Shown piece by piece: positions 1 to 6,415 of a stretch of 6,415 bases of DNA. Numbering within the stretch: position 1 is the first letter of the stretch; every line of letters begins with the position of its first letter. Below the pieces are notes generated by a model that was given only the letters and a program-made list of their open reading frames with translations, was not told the DNA's origin and ran no database searches. Both the position numbers and the translations under genes were made by a program. This DNA comes from AM-2324 sp042091035 (lineage in GTDB: Bacteria; Bacteroidota; Bacteroidia; Chitinophagales; Saprospiraceae): NCBI GenBank assembly GCA_042091035.1, contig JBELIG010000190.1:1-6415 (forward strand). The letters run 5' to 3'.

Positions 1-86
1 TTTATGATGATTCTTTTAAAACATATATGGAACAGGTAAAAAGTGCACCTAAATCCATTTTCGAAGATCGAGAAACACTTAAATAA
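1..86 (+). CDS. C-terminal tail of an unidentified gene (partial, 5' end outside window)
   Basis: The frame starting at position 3 is open from the window edge for 27 codons and stops at TAA 84-86; the other two + frames close almost at once (TGA at 3-7, TAA at 37-39). The visible tail is hydrophilic and charged (it contains MEQVKSAPKSIFEDRETLK), with no recognisable motif. The stop lies directly before a strong intrinsic terminator at 85-120, which is where a real gene end would be expected, and this is the main support. An open frame of this length can arise by chance in AT-rich DNA, so the call is about even odds. No function can be assigned. It would be convergent with the protease gene to its right. 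Confidence 0.5.
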   Translation, partial: YDDSFKTYMEQVKSAPKSIFEDRETLK

Positions 87-120
87 AAAAAGGGGCGATT
101 TAAAATCGCCCCTTTTTTTT
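85..120. terminator. Bidirectional intrinsic terminator between convergent genes
   Basis: Left arm GGGGCGAT (92-99) pairs perfectly with ATCGCCCC (105-112) around a 5-nt loop TTAAA. The run of A at 85-91 and the run of eight T at 113-120 flank the stem and can extend it. Read on either strand, this gives a GC-rich stem followed by a U-tract, the standard Rho-independent arrangement. On the + strand it ends the partial gene stopping at 86. On the - strand it ends protease B, whose stop codon (121-119) overlaps the T-run, so the hairpin begins only a few bases after translation ends. Confidence 0.92.
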
Positions 121-3073
121 ATTGTTTAATAAGCTTTTTAGTAAGCCACAACCTTCCATCCCAAATCTGTACAAACAAGACACCTGGGGGAATATCTGTT
201 AAATCTAATTGATAATTGCAGTCCATTATCCCTTCCTTTACAAACAAAGTATGTCCGCTTGTATCAAGAACTTTGATCTTTAGTATTTCCTGATCGCCAC
301 AACTTATATTTACTGATCCTATGAATGGATTTGGATATATACTAAAGTCATTCTTTTGAACTTCATTTACTTTAGTAAGATAACTGTCTACACGAACAAT
401 GCTACTATAAACACTTTCGCAACCTCCAGCATCCGTCGCAATCAAATGAATCAGATAATCTCCTGCTTCTGCATAGGTATGACTCGGCTCTAGCTCTGAA
501 GATGTATTACCATCACCAAAATCCCACATCAACGAAACATAGTCACCTTCTATTTCTGCTAATGGATTAATAGTAGCAAACTCAATCACATTATTAAATT
601 GACTTTGATCTAAGGTAAAGCTCAAGGCAGAAATTGAAGATTCGTTAGATGCACTAATATCAATCTTTTGAACAGCGCATTCGACAGGAAAATCAAATTT
701 CATATCATAGAAAAAGAAGTATTTATCAAACTCAAAGCCACCCTGATCTATTGAATATAAGATATCTATAATGTCACCACTCTCGCTAAAAGGAAGACTA
801 TAATCATGCGACAGAAGCTTAGCAAAACCATTAAAGAATTGTATTTCATATTCTTTTCCTTCTTCTAAATCTAGCCCTACAAATACTTTCTGCGGACCCA
901 TGGCCAAATTACTAACTATTGTCTTGACGATTTCTGTTCCATCATATATTCTAAAAAACACAGTACCCGATACTTCTACATTAACGAAAAAGCTTTCAAA
1001 ATAAATATCCTCGTTCGCCTTGATCATTAGGCCTTTTCCTGTTTGATTCGGGTAATTTATATATGCCTGTTGAACTTTAGGTCCTGTGGTCTCTTGAACA
1101 AGAGTCTTTGCGTAAATCGAGGTCTCTTCATCTTCTATTGGAAGATTCAATACTAAGCCCTCTCCTATAAGATTGATTAGATTCTCATCTGAATACCACT
1201 TAAAATAACCTTCCATATCATTTCCAACCAAACCAGAAATAGATGCAACACCACCAATACAAACCTCAGTATTATTCACCTCAAAGACAGAAGGGTAATA
1301 CGGCTTATTCTCTACCCGAGTCACTACTCTATTATTCAGAGGTCTATCATCTTCTGCTGCATCGATTTGAGCAACTTCAACTGATAAATAATGCGTACCT
1401 ATCTCATTTGATATAGAATCAAAAGCGATAAAATGTCGTTCTCCTGGTTCAAGAATTAGGGTATCCAATAAAATAGAAAACTGCTCCGACCCTAGTGCAA
1501 TATTTACTTGTATGCCTTGCACAGGTTCTGAACCGCCATTTTCTATGCCAAAAGAACAAGGAATATTTGATTGACATAATTCCTTTTCGCTTTGAAGTCC
1601 GAATACAAAAATATCAGTATTAACGGAGGGGTCAGAAGCAATATAACCTTGATCAAGCAGATATTCATAGGCAGCAAATACATCGATAATACCCATTCCG
1701 TACGTATTATCTTCCCCCACTGCACCCAAATCAACTGCAGTATAATACAGCGCTAATTTCAAGTCCTCACCACTTAAAAAAGGAAAAGCTTCTTTTAGCA
1801 ACATCAAAGCTCCAGCAACATGAGGCGCTGCCATTGAAGTACCACTCTTAAAACCATATTGCCCCCCTGGCACGCAAGATCGAACAGATTGTCCAGGAGC
1901 TGAAACTTCCGGTTTTATATTGATCGAAGAATCTTGTGAAAAGCAAATAGAAGGGCCTCTGCTAGAAAAATCAGTAATATCATTTCCTGAATTGTTCAAG
2001 GCTCCAACAGAAAAGGTATTAACTAATCCCATATTCAAATTCTTAGGATTCGTAATAGTGCTTGAACCAGAGCCAGCATTTCCTGCTGAAAACACAACTC
2101 CTATCCCAGCAGCCTCAACGGCTGTAAGCATATCTACGTATATATTTACACAAGCGTTATCGATTGATGGATCGTGCCAAGAGTTATTTATAAATGCTGG
2201 CATATCATCTGCTGTGTTTGGATCATTATCAGGATCCATAGCCCATTCGAAAGCATCCACATTGTCTGCAGTACCAATGCCACAAAGTACCGCAGCTCCC
2301 ATCCATTGACCATTAAATGCAACGCCAATCGTATCATCCTCCAATCGATCTAGGCCAAGAATTGTACCAGTAACATGTGTCCCATGATCACCACAATCAA
2401 AGCTATACTCACTATTTTGATCATGATAAAAAGCATGCCCGAATTGATCAACAACACTTGCACGCTGCTGACTCACAATAGATGGATGGTATGGATCTAC
2501 GCCAGTATCTGCAGTCAAACAGGTAACACCATATCCCGTATAGCCCAATTCCCACATTTTATGTGCATTGATCTTAAAAAGCGTGGACTCTGTATTCATT
2601 ACTTCTACTGCTGCCTGACCTAAATCTTCTGTCCCATCAGCCACTAAGGCTCCTGCAAACTGAATCATGCTAATATCTTCACGCAAGGAAAGGTCTTTTA
2701 TAACAGACCATGATGCTTCGATATATATAACATTGATAATCCAATGCGGCTTGTAATATGATAAATCATTAGATGGATAATCCCTCAAAAAGGATCTGAT
2801 CTCTTTTTGATCATTTTCAGCGAAAGCTTGAAGGGATTGATTTACTAATTTTGCGCCTTGCTTTAAAGTCTTATCTGAGGATTTAAGCTGATCATATAAT
2901 CTATGAATATCATACTTGTCTTCCATCAACACATAGAAAGAAAATTGTTGCTCCGAATCAATTTGAAAAGCATCCCATAGATTTGGACCTATCTTATCTG
3001 TATTTGATCCCTGCGCATAAATTAAATGGCAGCTCAGTAATAGTGTAATTAGTGTGAGAAAACGTCTAAACAT
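119..3073 (-). CDS. Secreted S8 subtilisin-like serine protease with PKD and T9SS type A sorting domains (protease B)
   Basis: Predicted exported endopeptidase of 984 aa. Modules seen: signal peptide 1-20 (cut near IYA/QG); I9-like propeptide about 45-142; S8 catalytic domain about 165-475 with Asp189 (ADTGV), His230 (HGTHVTG), oxyanion Asn332 (SAGN) and Ser413 (GTSMAAPHVAG); CARDB-like beta domain about 485-590; Ig-like domain about 600-657; beta-sandwich module about 675-795; PKD domain about 805-895 (WDFGDG 850-855); T9SS type A sorting domain about 910-984 (YPNP 913-916, PPGVLFVQI). The AMDPDN and INNSW blocks resemble the bacillopeptidase F group of family S8. By family knowledge the propeptide is removed on maturation and the C-terminal domain directs passage through the outer membrane. 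An in-frame TGA two codons upstream (3079-3077) fixes the start region; there is no Shine-Dalgarno sequence. It lies 47 bp downstream of its paralogue. Oddity: His300 occupies a usually Gly position next to the active site. The natural substrate is unknown. Confidence 0.96.
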   Translation of the reverse strand: MFRRFLTLITLLLSCHLIYAQGSNTDKIGPNLWDAFQIDSEQQFSFYVLMEDKYDIHRLYDQLKSSDKTLKQGAKLVNQSLQAFAENDQKEIRSFLRDYPSNDLSYYKPHWIINVIYIEASWSVIKDLSLREDISMIQFAGALVADGTEDLGQAAVEVMNTESTLFKINAHKMWELGYTGYGVTCLTADTGVDPYHPSIVSQQRASVVDQFGHAFYHDQNSEYSFDCGDHGTHVTGTILGLDRLEDDTIGVAFNGQWMGAAVLCGIGTADNVDAFEWAMDPDNDPNTADDMPAFINNSWHDPSIDNACVNIYVDMLTAVEAAGIGVVFSAGNAGSGSSTITNPKNLNMGLVNTFSVGALNNSGNDITDFSSRGPSICFSQDSSINIKPEVSAPGQSVRSCVPGGQYGFKSGTSMAAPHVAGALMLLKEAFPFLSGEDLKLALYYTAVDLGAVGEDNTYGMGIIDVFAAYEYLLDQGYIASDPSVNTDIFVFGLQSEKELCQSNIPCSFGIENGGSEPVQGIQVNIALGSEQFSILLDTLILEPGERHFIAFDSISNEIGTHYLSVEVAQIDAAEDDRPLNNRVVTRVENKPYYPSVFEVNNTEVCIGGVASISGLVGNDMEGYFKWYSDENLINLIGEGLVLNLPIEDEETSIYAKTLVQETTGPKVQQAYINYPNQTGKGLMIKANEDIYFESFFVNVEVSGTVFFRIYDGTEIVKTIVSNLAMGPQKVFVGLDLEEGKEYEIQFFNGFAKLLSHDYSLPFSESGDIIDILYSIDQGGFEFDKYFFFYDMKFDFPVECAVQKIDISASNESSISALSFTLDQSQFNNVIEFATINPLAEIEGDYVSLMWDFGDGNTSSELEPSHTYAEAGDYLIHLIATDAGGCESVYSSIVRVDSYLTKVNEVQKNDFSIYPNPFIGSVNISCGDQEILKIKVLDTSGHTLFVKEGIMDCNYQLDLTDIPPGVLFVQIWDGRLWLTKKLIKQ

Positions 3074-3086
3074 AATTCAGATATTA

Positions 3087-3119
3087 AAATTGGCATTGAG
3101 AATAACTCAATGCCAATTT
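3087..3119 (-). terminator. Intercistronic hairpin: weak terminator or attenuator between the two protease genes
   Basis: A 14-bp perfect inverted repeat (arms 3087-3100 and 3106-3119, AAATTGGCATTGAG and its complement) surrounds a 5-nt loop. On the transcribed - strand it starts one base after the stop codon of protease A and is followed by a short, interrupted U-tract (TTTTAATAT) and then, 13 nt from the stem base, by the ATG of protease B. Position and stem quality fit a terminator for A, but the U-tract is poor, so partial read-through, attenuation or 3'-end protection of the upstream message are equally possible. No separate promoter fits between hairpin and start codon. Confidence 0.65.
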
Positions 3120-3120
3120 A

Positions 3121-6078
3121 TTAAAAAGTAATCTTCCTAACAATCAATCCTCTGTCTGTGTTTATTTGTAAGAAATAAACACCTGGCGGATTATCCTGCT
3201 GATCAATTCTATAATTATTTAAACCATTGACTTGCTTATCCAATAAAAGCATTCCCGAGAGATTAAATAAGCGTATTTGCTTCATCTCAAGTGATCCGCT
3301 TTCAATGTAAATTGTCCCATTCTGACTAGGGTTCGGATAAACCAATATATCTAGGCTTTTACCAAGTTCTGAAGAACTAGTTTGCAATCCATCGCGAACA
3401 TTGATTACCCTTGAATAGACTGAAGAACAGGAGCCATCACTTGCCTCAAGTGTCACAAGATATGCCCCAGGACTTGTATATTCAGTTGAAGGATTCGAAC
3501 TTGTAGAAGTTTGTCCATTTCCAAAATCCCAATTTAAATTTGAACCTGAATCAACAGCTTCTGTAAAATCAACAGCTCCATCAACTTGAATATCAACATC
3601 ATAACTGGAAGCCTCAAAAGAAACGGCTGGACCTTCATTAATTCCATCCCATTCAAAAGATACAGGAATTGGCTGACATAAAGAAGAGAAGCATATTTCC
3701 CAATCGAAGAAGTAATGATATTTTCCAAGCTGATCTGTTATAGACGGTGCCGCACTTTTATAAATATTTACAACTCCATCTAAAACATAAGGAAAGTCAA
3801 CATTTTCCTCTTGAACCCCAAGGGCTGTAGCTGCTACAAGCAGTAGTCTATGTCCATTACCAATTGGCACAGTAAAATTCAAGGTTACTTCCTGAACACC
3901 TTGACTTACAGGAGAGATCTTTGAACCTATAATAGATCCACTCGCGTCCTGGAGCTGAACATTAAAGAATCCAGTTCCTTGGACATTCACCTTTACACTC
4001 TTCAATAAAAAGTCCTGATATGCATTGAAAATAAGTCCTTTGTTCTGTGGTGAGTCTGAAGGTTGAGTATTTTCAATTTCATCAGAACCAACTGTTGCGG
4101 AGTACCTAGGTTGTGCATAAAGAATGGTTGATTCAGCTAATTCTATATTAAGTGGATTACCAGAGCCATATAGATCTGTTCCCAACAAATCATTGTACCA
4201 CAACAAGTCAAAATCTAAATCAAGATCAGAAGTCACATAGGCACTTTGAGTTGAACCAAGACAAGATGCATCATCACTTAGAACATCCACATTTAATATA
4301 TCGGCATCTGTCACTTCAATATGCCTGATCATTGAATTATTAAGTGGTCGATCATCTACTGCACTAGTAAGATCCACAGTAACTCTAAAATAACCTTCAC
4401 CAGCATCAGGAAAAACTACCGGTGCCTCTATCAATACATTTGCACCGCCAGCAAGATTTCCCTGCCAAGATTCAGTAACTGAAAATCCATTGAATTCTAT
4501 CGTATAATCAAAGGAGCTTATAGCCTCTGCACCTGTGTTTTGAACATAAAACTCAGAGGAAACACCATAAGCACAGTTGTACCTATTAACAATAAGATTG
4601 TGTATTACTATATCATTAGTATATGAAGGATCAGTTGGTATATTACCCTGATCAACCAAATAATCGTATGCAGCCATTAGATTAATAAGACCATTACCGT
4701 AGGTATTGTCCTCTCCTGGATCTCCAAGATCAACTGCCGTCAAATAAATTGCTTCAGTAATATCTACGCCCGTAACAGCTGGGAAAGCTTCTTTTAAAAG
4801 ACATATTCCGCCGGCAACCTGAGGGGTAGCCATAGAAGTACCTACATACTCTGCATATCCATCTTCACCAACTGCTGAGCGAATATTGAACCCAGGAGCT
4901 GACACTTCTGGCTTAATTTTAAGATCTGCCGATCCAAAACAAATAGAAGGACCTCTTGAGGAACTTGGTGCAATTGTATAACTCTGGCTATTTCCATTTA
5001 GGTTTCCAACAGAGAATGAGTTTAGTTCATTATACAAAAACTGGGCTGGACTACCTATCGTCTCAGAACCAGGTCCATAATTTCCTGCAGCCCATACATT
5101 GGCAATACCGGCCGTAAATATATTGTTCAAAACAAATTGCCAACTCAATGTATTACAACCACCAGGTCCTTGACCCCATGAATTATTAATTACATCCGGA
5201 GCATCTGCAGTGGAAGCATTGTTATCTGGATCAAGCGCATATTGCATTGCGTTCATTGAGCTTCCCGATGAACACTCAATAGTAGCAGCTCCAATCCAAT
5301 TGGCATTGAATGCAGCACCAATAGTATCTTTTGTCAGACGATCAAGGCCCATGATAGTTCCTGTAACATGTGTTCCATGGTATTCAGGATCACAATCAAA
5401 TGGAATCTGACCTTGTGAACTTCCATACCAAGACTCTGCTTCATTACCGGGAATATTACCTTTAAATCCTGCCGATAAGGACGGGTGATTCGGGTTTACA
5501 CCAGTATCGATTGTATAACTTGTAATGCCATAACCTGAATATCCCATCGCCCAAAGCTCTGTTGCTTTGATTACCTCATGTGCTTTTTCATGTCCATTAG
5601 GGGCAGGAGCCGAAGTTGCGGCAAGTTCAGAATCATATTTTTCAAGAACAGGGATATGCTCCAATGCAACTACCTCTGGCAGTTCAGCAATTGCCTGTGC
5701 TTGTTCTACTGTAATATTAAGTTCGAAGCCATTTAAAACCCAAAAGCTCTCAATTTGACTTGTACTCAAACCAGTAATAGCCTTTATTCTTGGCAAAACT
5801 TGAGCCTGGCTATTTGCCGCTACAGCTCTCAGTTCTTTAACAATTATTTGTTTTCGATCATCAGAAGGAGTCTTTAGTTGATCAAATGTTCGCTGATAAC
5901 GATCAATATCCAATTGTTCCTCAAGAACCACTATGGCACGTTGAGATTCGGTAGGCGCTTGTTCGAACTGAAGCATAAGATCCTCAGTTGTTTTCAATTC
6001 GTAATTATACTGAGCAAACAAACTAAAGTTGCTCAAAAGCAGGATCATTGATCCAAATATTCTTAGTCCAGATTTCAT
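3121..6078 (-). CDS. Secreted S8 subtilisin-like serine protease with PKD and T9SS type A sorting domains (protease A)
   Basis: Predicted exported endopeptidase of 985 aa, the promoter-proximal member of the pair. Modules seen: signal peptide about 1-22 (LFAQ); I9-like propeptide about 45-145; S8 catalytic domain about 170-470 with Asp191 (IDTGV), His234 (HGTHVTG), oxyanion Asn333 (AAGN) and Ser415 (GTSMATPQVAG); CARDB-like domain about 485-590; Ig-like domain about 600-657; beta-sandwich module about 672-797 (FPY 762-764, FFDWEI 790-795); PKD domain about 820-895 (WDFGNG 850-855); T9SS type A sorting domain about 908-985 (YPNP 914-917, PPGVYFLQI, ending KITF). The ALDPDNN and DVINNSWG blocks place it near the bacillopeptidase F group of family S8. 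The triad is complete, so an active enzyme is expected, outside the cell or on its surface. A TAG immediately before the ATG (6081-6079) fixes the start; there is no Shine-Dalgarno sequence. Oddity: Gln420 replaces the usual His after the catalytic Ser. Substrate and biological role are not visible. Confidence 0.97.
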   Translation of the reverse strand: MKSGLRIFGSMILLLSNFSLFAQYNYELKTTEDLMLQFEQAPTESQRAIVVLEEQLDIDRYQRTFDQLKTPSDDRKQIIVKELRAVAANSQAQVLPRIKAITGLSTSQIESFWVLNGFELNITVEQAQAIAELPEVVALEHIPVLEKYDSELAATSAPAPNGHEKAHEVIKATELWAMGYSGYGITSYTIDTGVNPNHPSLSAGFKGNIPGNEAESWYGSSQGQIPFDCDPEYHGTHVTGTIMGLDRLTKDTIGAAFNANWIGAATIECSSGSSMNAMQYALDPDNNASTADAPDVINNSWGQGPGGCNTLSWQFVLNNIFTAGIANVWAAGNYGPGSETIGSPAQFLYNELNSFSVGNLNGNSQSYTIAPSSSRGPSICFGSADLKIKPEVSAPGFNIRSAVGEDGYAEYVGTSMATPQVAGGICLLKEAFPAVTGVDITEAIYLTAVDLGDPGEDNTYGNGLINLMAAYDYLVDQGNIPTDPSYTNDIVIHNLIVNRYNCAYGVSSEFYVQNTGAEAISSFDYTIEFNGFSVTESWQGNLAGGANVLIEAPVVFPDAGEGYFRVTVDLTSAVDDRPLNNSMIRHIEVTDADILNVDVLSDDASCLGSTQSAYVTSDLDLDFDLLWYNDLLGTDLYGSGNPLNIELAESTILYAQPRYSATVGSDEIENTQPSDSPQNKGLIFNAYQDFLLKSVKVNVQGTGFFNVQLQDASGSIIGSKISPVSQGVQEVTLNFTVPIGNGHRLLLVAATALGVQEENVDFPYVLDGVVNIYKSAAPSITDQLGKYHYFFDWEICFSSLCQPIPVSFEWDGINEGPAVSFEASSYDVDIQVDGAVDFTEAVDSGSNLNWDFGNGQTSTSSNPSTEYTSPGAYLVTLEASDGSCSSVYSRVINVRDGLQTSSSELGKSLDILVYPNPSQNGTIYIESGSLEMKQIRLFNLSGMLLLDKQVNGLNNYRIDQQDNPPGVYFLQINTDRGLIVRKITF

Positions 6079-6290
6079 CTATTAATTCTTTTGAATCCGC
6101 ATATATAACAAAAAAGGGAAGACTATAAAAACTATCATTTCAGATTTATCCTTAATTGCAATAAATAGACGCTTTGAATCATAATTACTTACATTTCTTA
6201 ATTCTTTTTACTGGCTATATAAAAATGAGAGTCAGCTAAAGCAATTTGAGTATTGAATATCTAATCTTATCAATCATTCAAATTGAAACT
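6079..6290. promoter_or_regulatory. Divergent intergenic region expected to carry two promoters
   Basis: This 212-bp, strongly AT-rich stretch separates the start codons of two divergent genes, so promoters for both should lie here. I looked on both strands for the Bacteroidota-type -7 element (TAnnTTTG) with an upstream TTG and found no convincing match. The nearest on the - strand is TAGTTTTT, about 24 nt after a TTG, which is longer spacing than usual. Two short direct repeats occur: TTAATTCTTTT at 6082-6092 and 6198-6208, and TTTGAATC at 6090-6097 and 6173-6180. No ORF or RNA gene is apparent. The promoter role is inferred from gene orientation only. Confidence 0.45.
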
Positions 6291-6415
6291 ATGAAAAGTA
6301 AAACAACCCAATTTCTACTCGTATTTATCCCCTTCCTTTTAACTCATCTGCATACTCAAGCACAGGTTTTTTCCTTTGAAGCAGCCGAGCTTGCAAAACT
6401 ATCAATCCGAGCAGG
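6291..6415 (+). CDS. N-terminus of an exported protein of unknown function (partial, 3' end outside window)
   Basis: Forty-one complete codons are present and the frame is open at the window end. Residues 1-25 form a clear Sec signal peptide: basic start (MKSK), hydrophobic core (FLLVFIPFLL) and a polar end with a cut expected around TQAQ, the -AQ ending common in Bacteroidota. The mature part begins VFSFEAAELAKLSIRA, which I do not recognise. The ATG at 6291 is the first one after an in-frame TAA at 6237-6239, which supports this start; no Shine-Dalgarno sequence precedes it. It is transcribed away from the protease pair and may share a regulatory region with it. Location is probably periplasm, outer membrane or outside the cell; function cannot be given from this fragment. 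Confidence 0.78.
   Translation, partial: MKSKTTQFLLVFIPFLLTHLHTQAQVFSFEAAELAKLSIRA

Noticed and set aside
1543..2623. Open frames of 63-129 codons within protease B (1543-1734 -, 1920-2309 +, 2375-2623 +)
   Set aside because: They lie wholly inside a well-supported protease reading frame, have no recognisable domain, and look like by-products of its codon use.
3017..3073. Possible lipoprotein signal in protease B (LLSC, Cys15)
   Set aside because: The residue two before the Cys is Leu, unusual for a lipobox, and the hydrophobic stretch continues to a normal cut site (IYA/QG). With a T9SS sorting domain at the other end, an ordinary Sec signal peptide fits better.
3534..5758. Open frames of 63-66 codons within protease A (3534-3728 -, 5210-5410 +, 5567-5758 +)
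   Set aside because: They overlap the protease coding region and have low-complexity or unremarkable translations with no independent start signal.
119..6078. Inactive pseudoenzyme pair or frameshifted copies
   Set aside because: Both frames are uninterrupted from signal peptide to sorting domain, and all four catalytic and oxyanion residues are present in each.
6079..6290. Small RNA gene, riboswitch or tRNA in the divergent spacer
   Set aside because: I saw no cloverleaf, no strong stem-loop with a T-run and no known aptamer motif in this AT-rich stretch.
1..6415. Mobile element, CRISPR array, toxin-antitoxin or phage-defence system
   Set aside because: There are no transposase or integrase motifs, no terminal inverted repeats, no regularly spaced repeats and no small paired genes; the content is ordinary secreted-protease coding DNA.

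Overview
This window (about 38% G+C by eye) looks like chromosomal DNA from a member of the Bacteroidota. Two large proteins end in the type IX secretion system (T9SS) type A C-terminal sorting domain (YPNP start, PPGV-F-QI core, basic end), a system confined to that phylum. Signal peptides ending in -AQ, PKD and Ig-like modules, and the lack of Shine-Dalgarno sequences before all three visible start codons agree with this. Genus or family cannot be read from the sequence.

Layout, left to right: (1) a probable C-terminal tail of a + strand gene ending at 86; (2) a strong hairpin with T-tracts on both sides at 85-120, serving as terminator for that gene and for the convergent gene to its right; (3) on the - strand, a 984-aa secreted subtilisin-like protease (119-3073), called protease B; (4) a 47-bp spacer filled by a 14-bp perfect hairpin (3087-3119); (5) on the - strand, a 985-aa secreted subtilisin-like protease (3121-6078), called protease A, transcribed before B; (6) a 212-bp divergent, AT-rich intergenic region (6079-6290) expected to hold the promoters of A and of the next gene; (7) the first 41 codons of a + strand gene for an exported protein (6291 to the window end).

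Proteases A and B are paralogues with the same modules in the same order: signal peptide, I9-like propeptide, S8 catalytic domain resembling the bacillopeptidase F group, CARDB-like beta domain, Ig-like domain, a beta-sandwich module of unknown role, PKD domain, and T9SS sorting domain. Both keep the complete Asp/His/Ser triad and the oxyanion-hole Asn. They differ where subtilisin's S1 pocket would lie, so an inferred picture is a duplicated protease pair, exported across the outer membrane and anchored on or released from the cell surface, with diverging substrate preference. The hairpin between them could set unequal expression. I see no mobile element, CRISPR array, RNA gene or recognisable defence system here.
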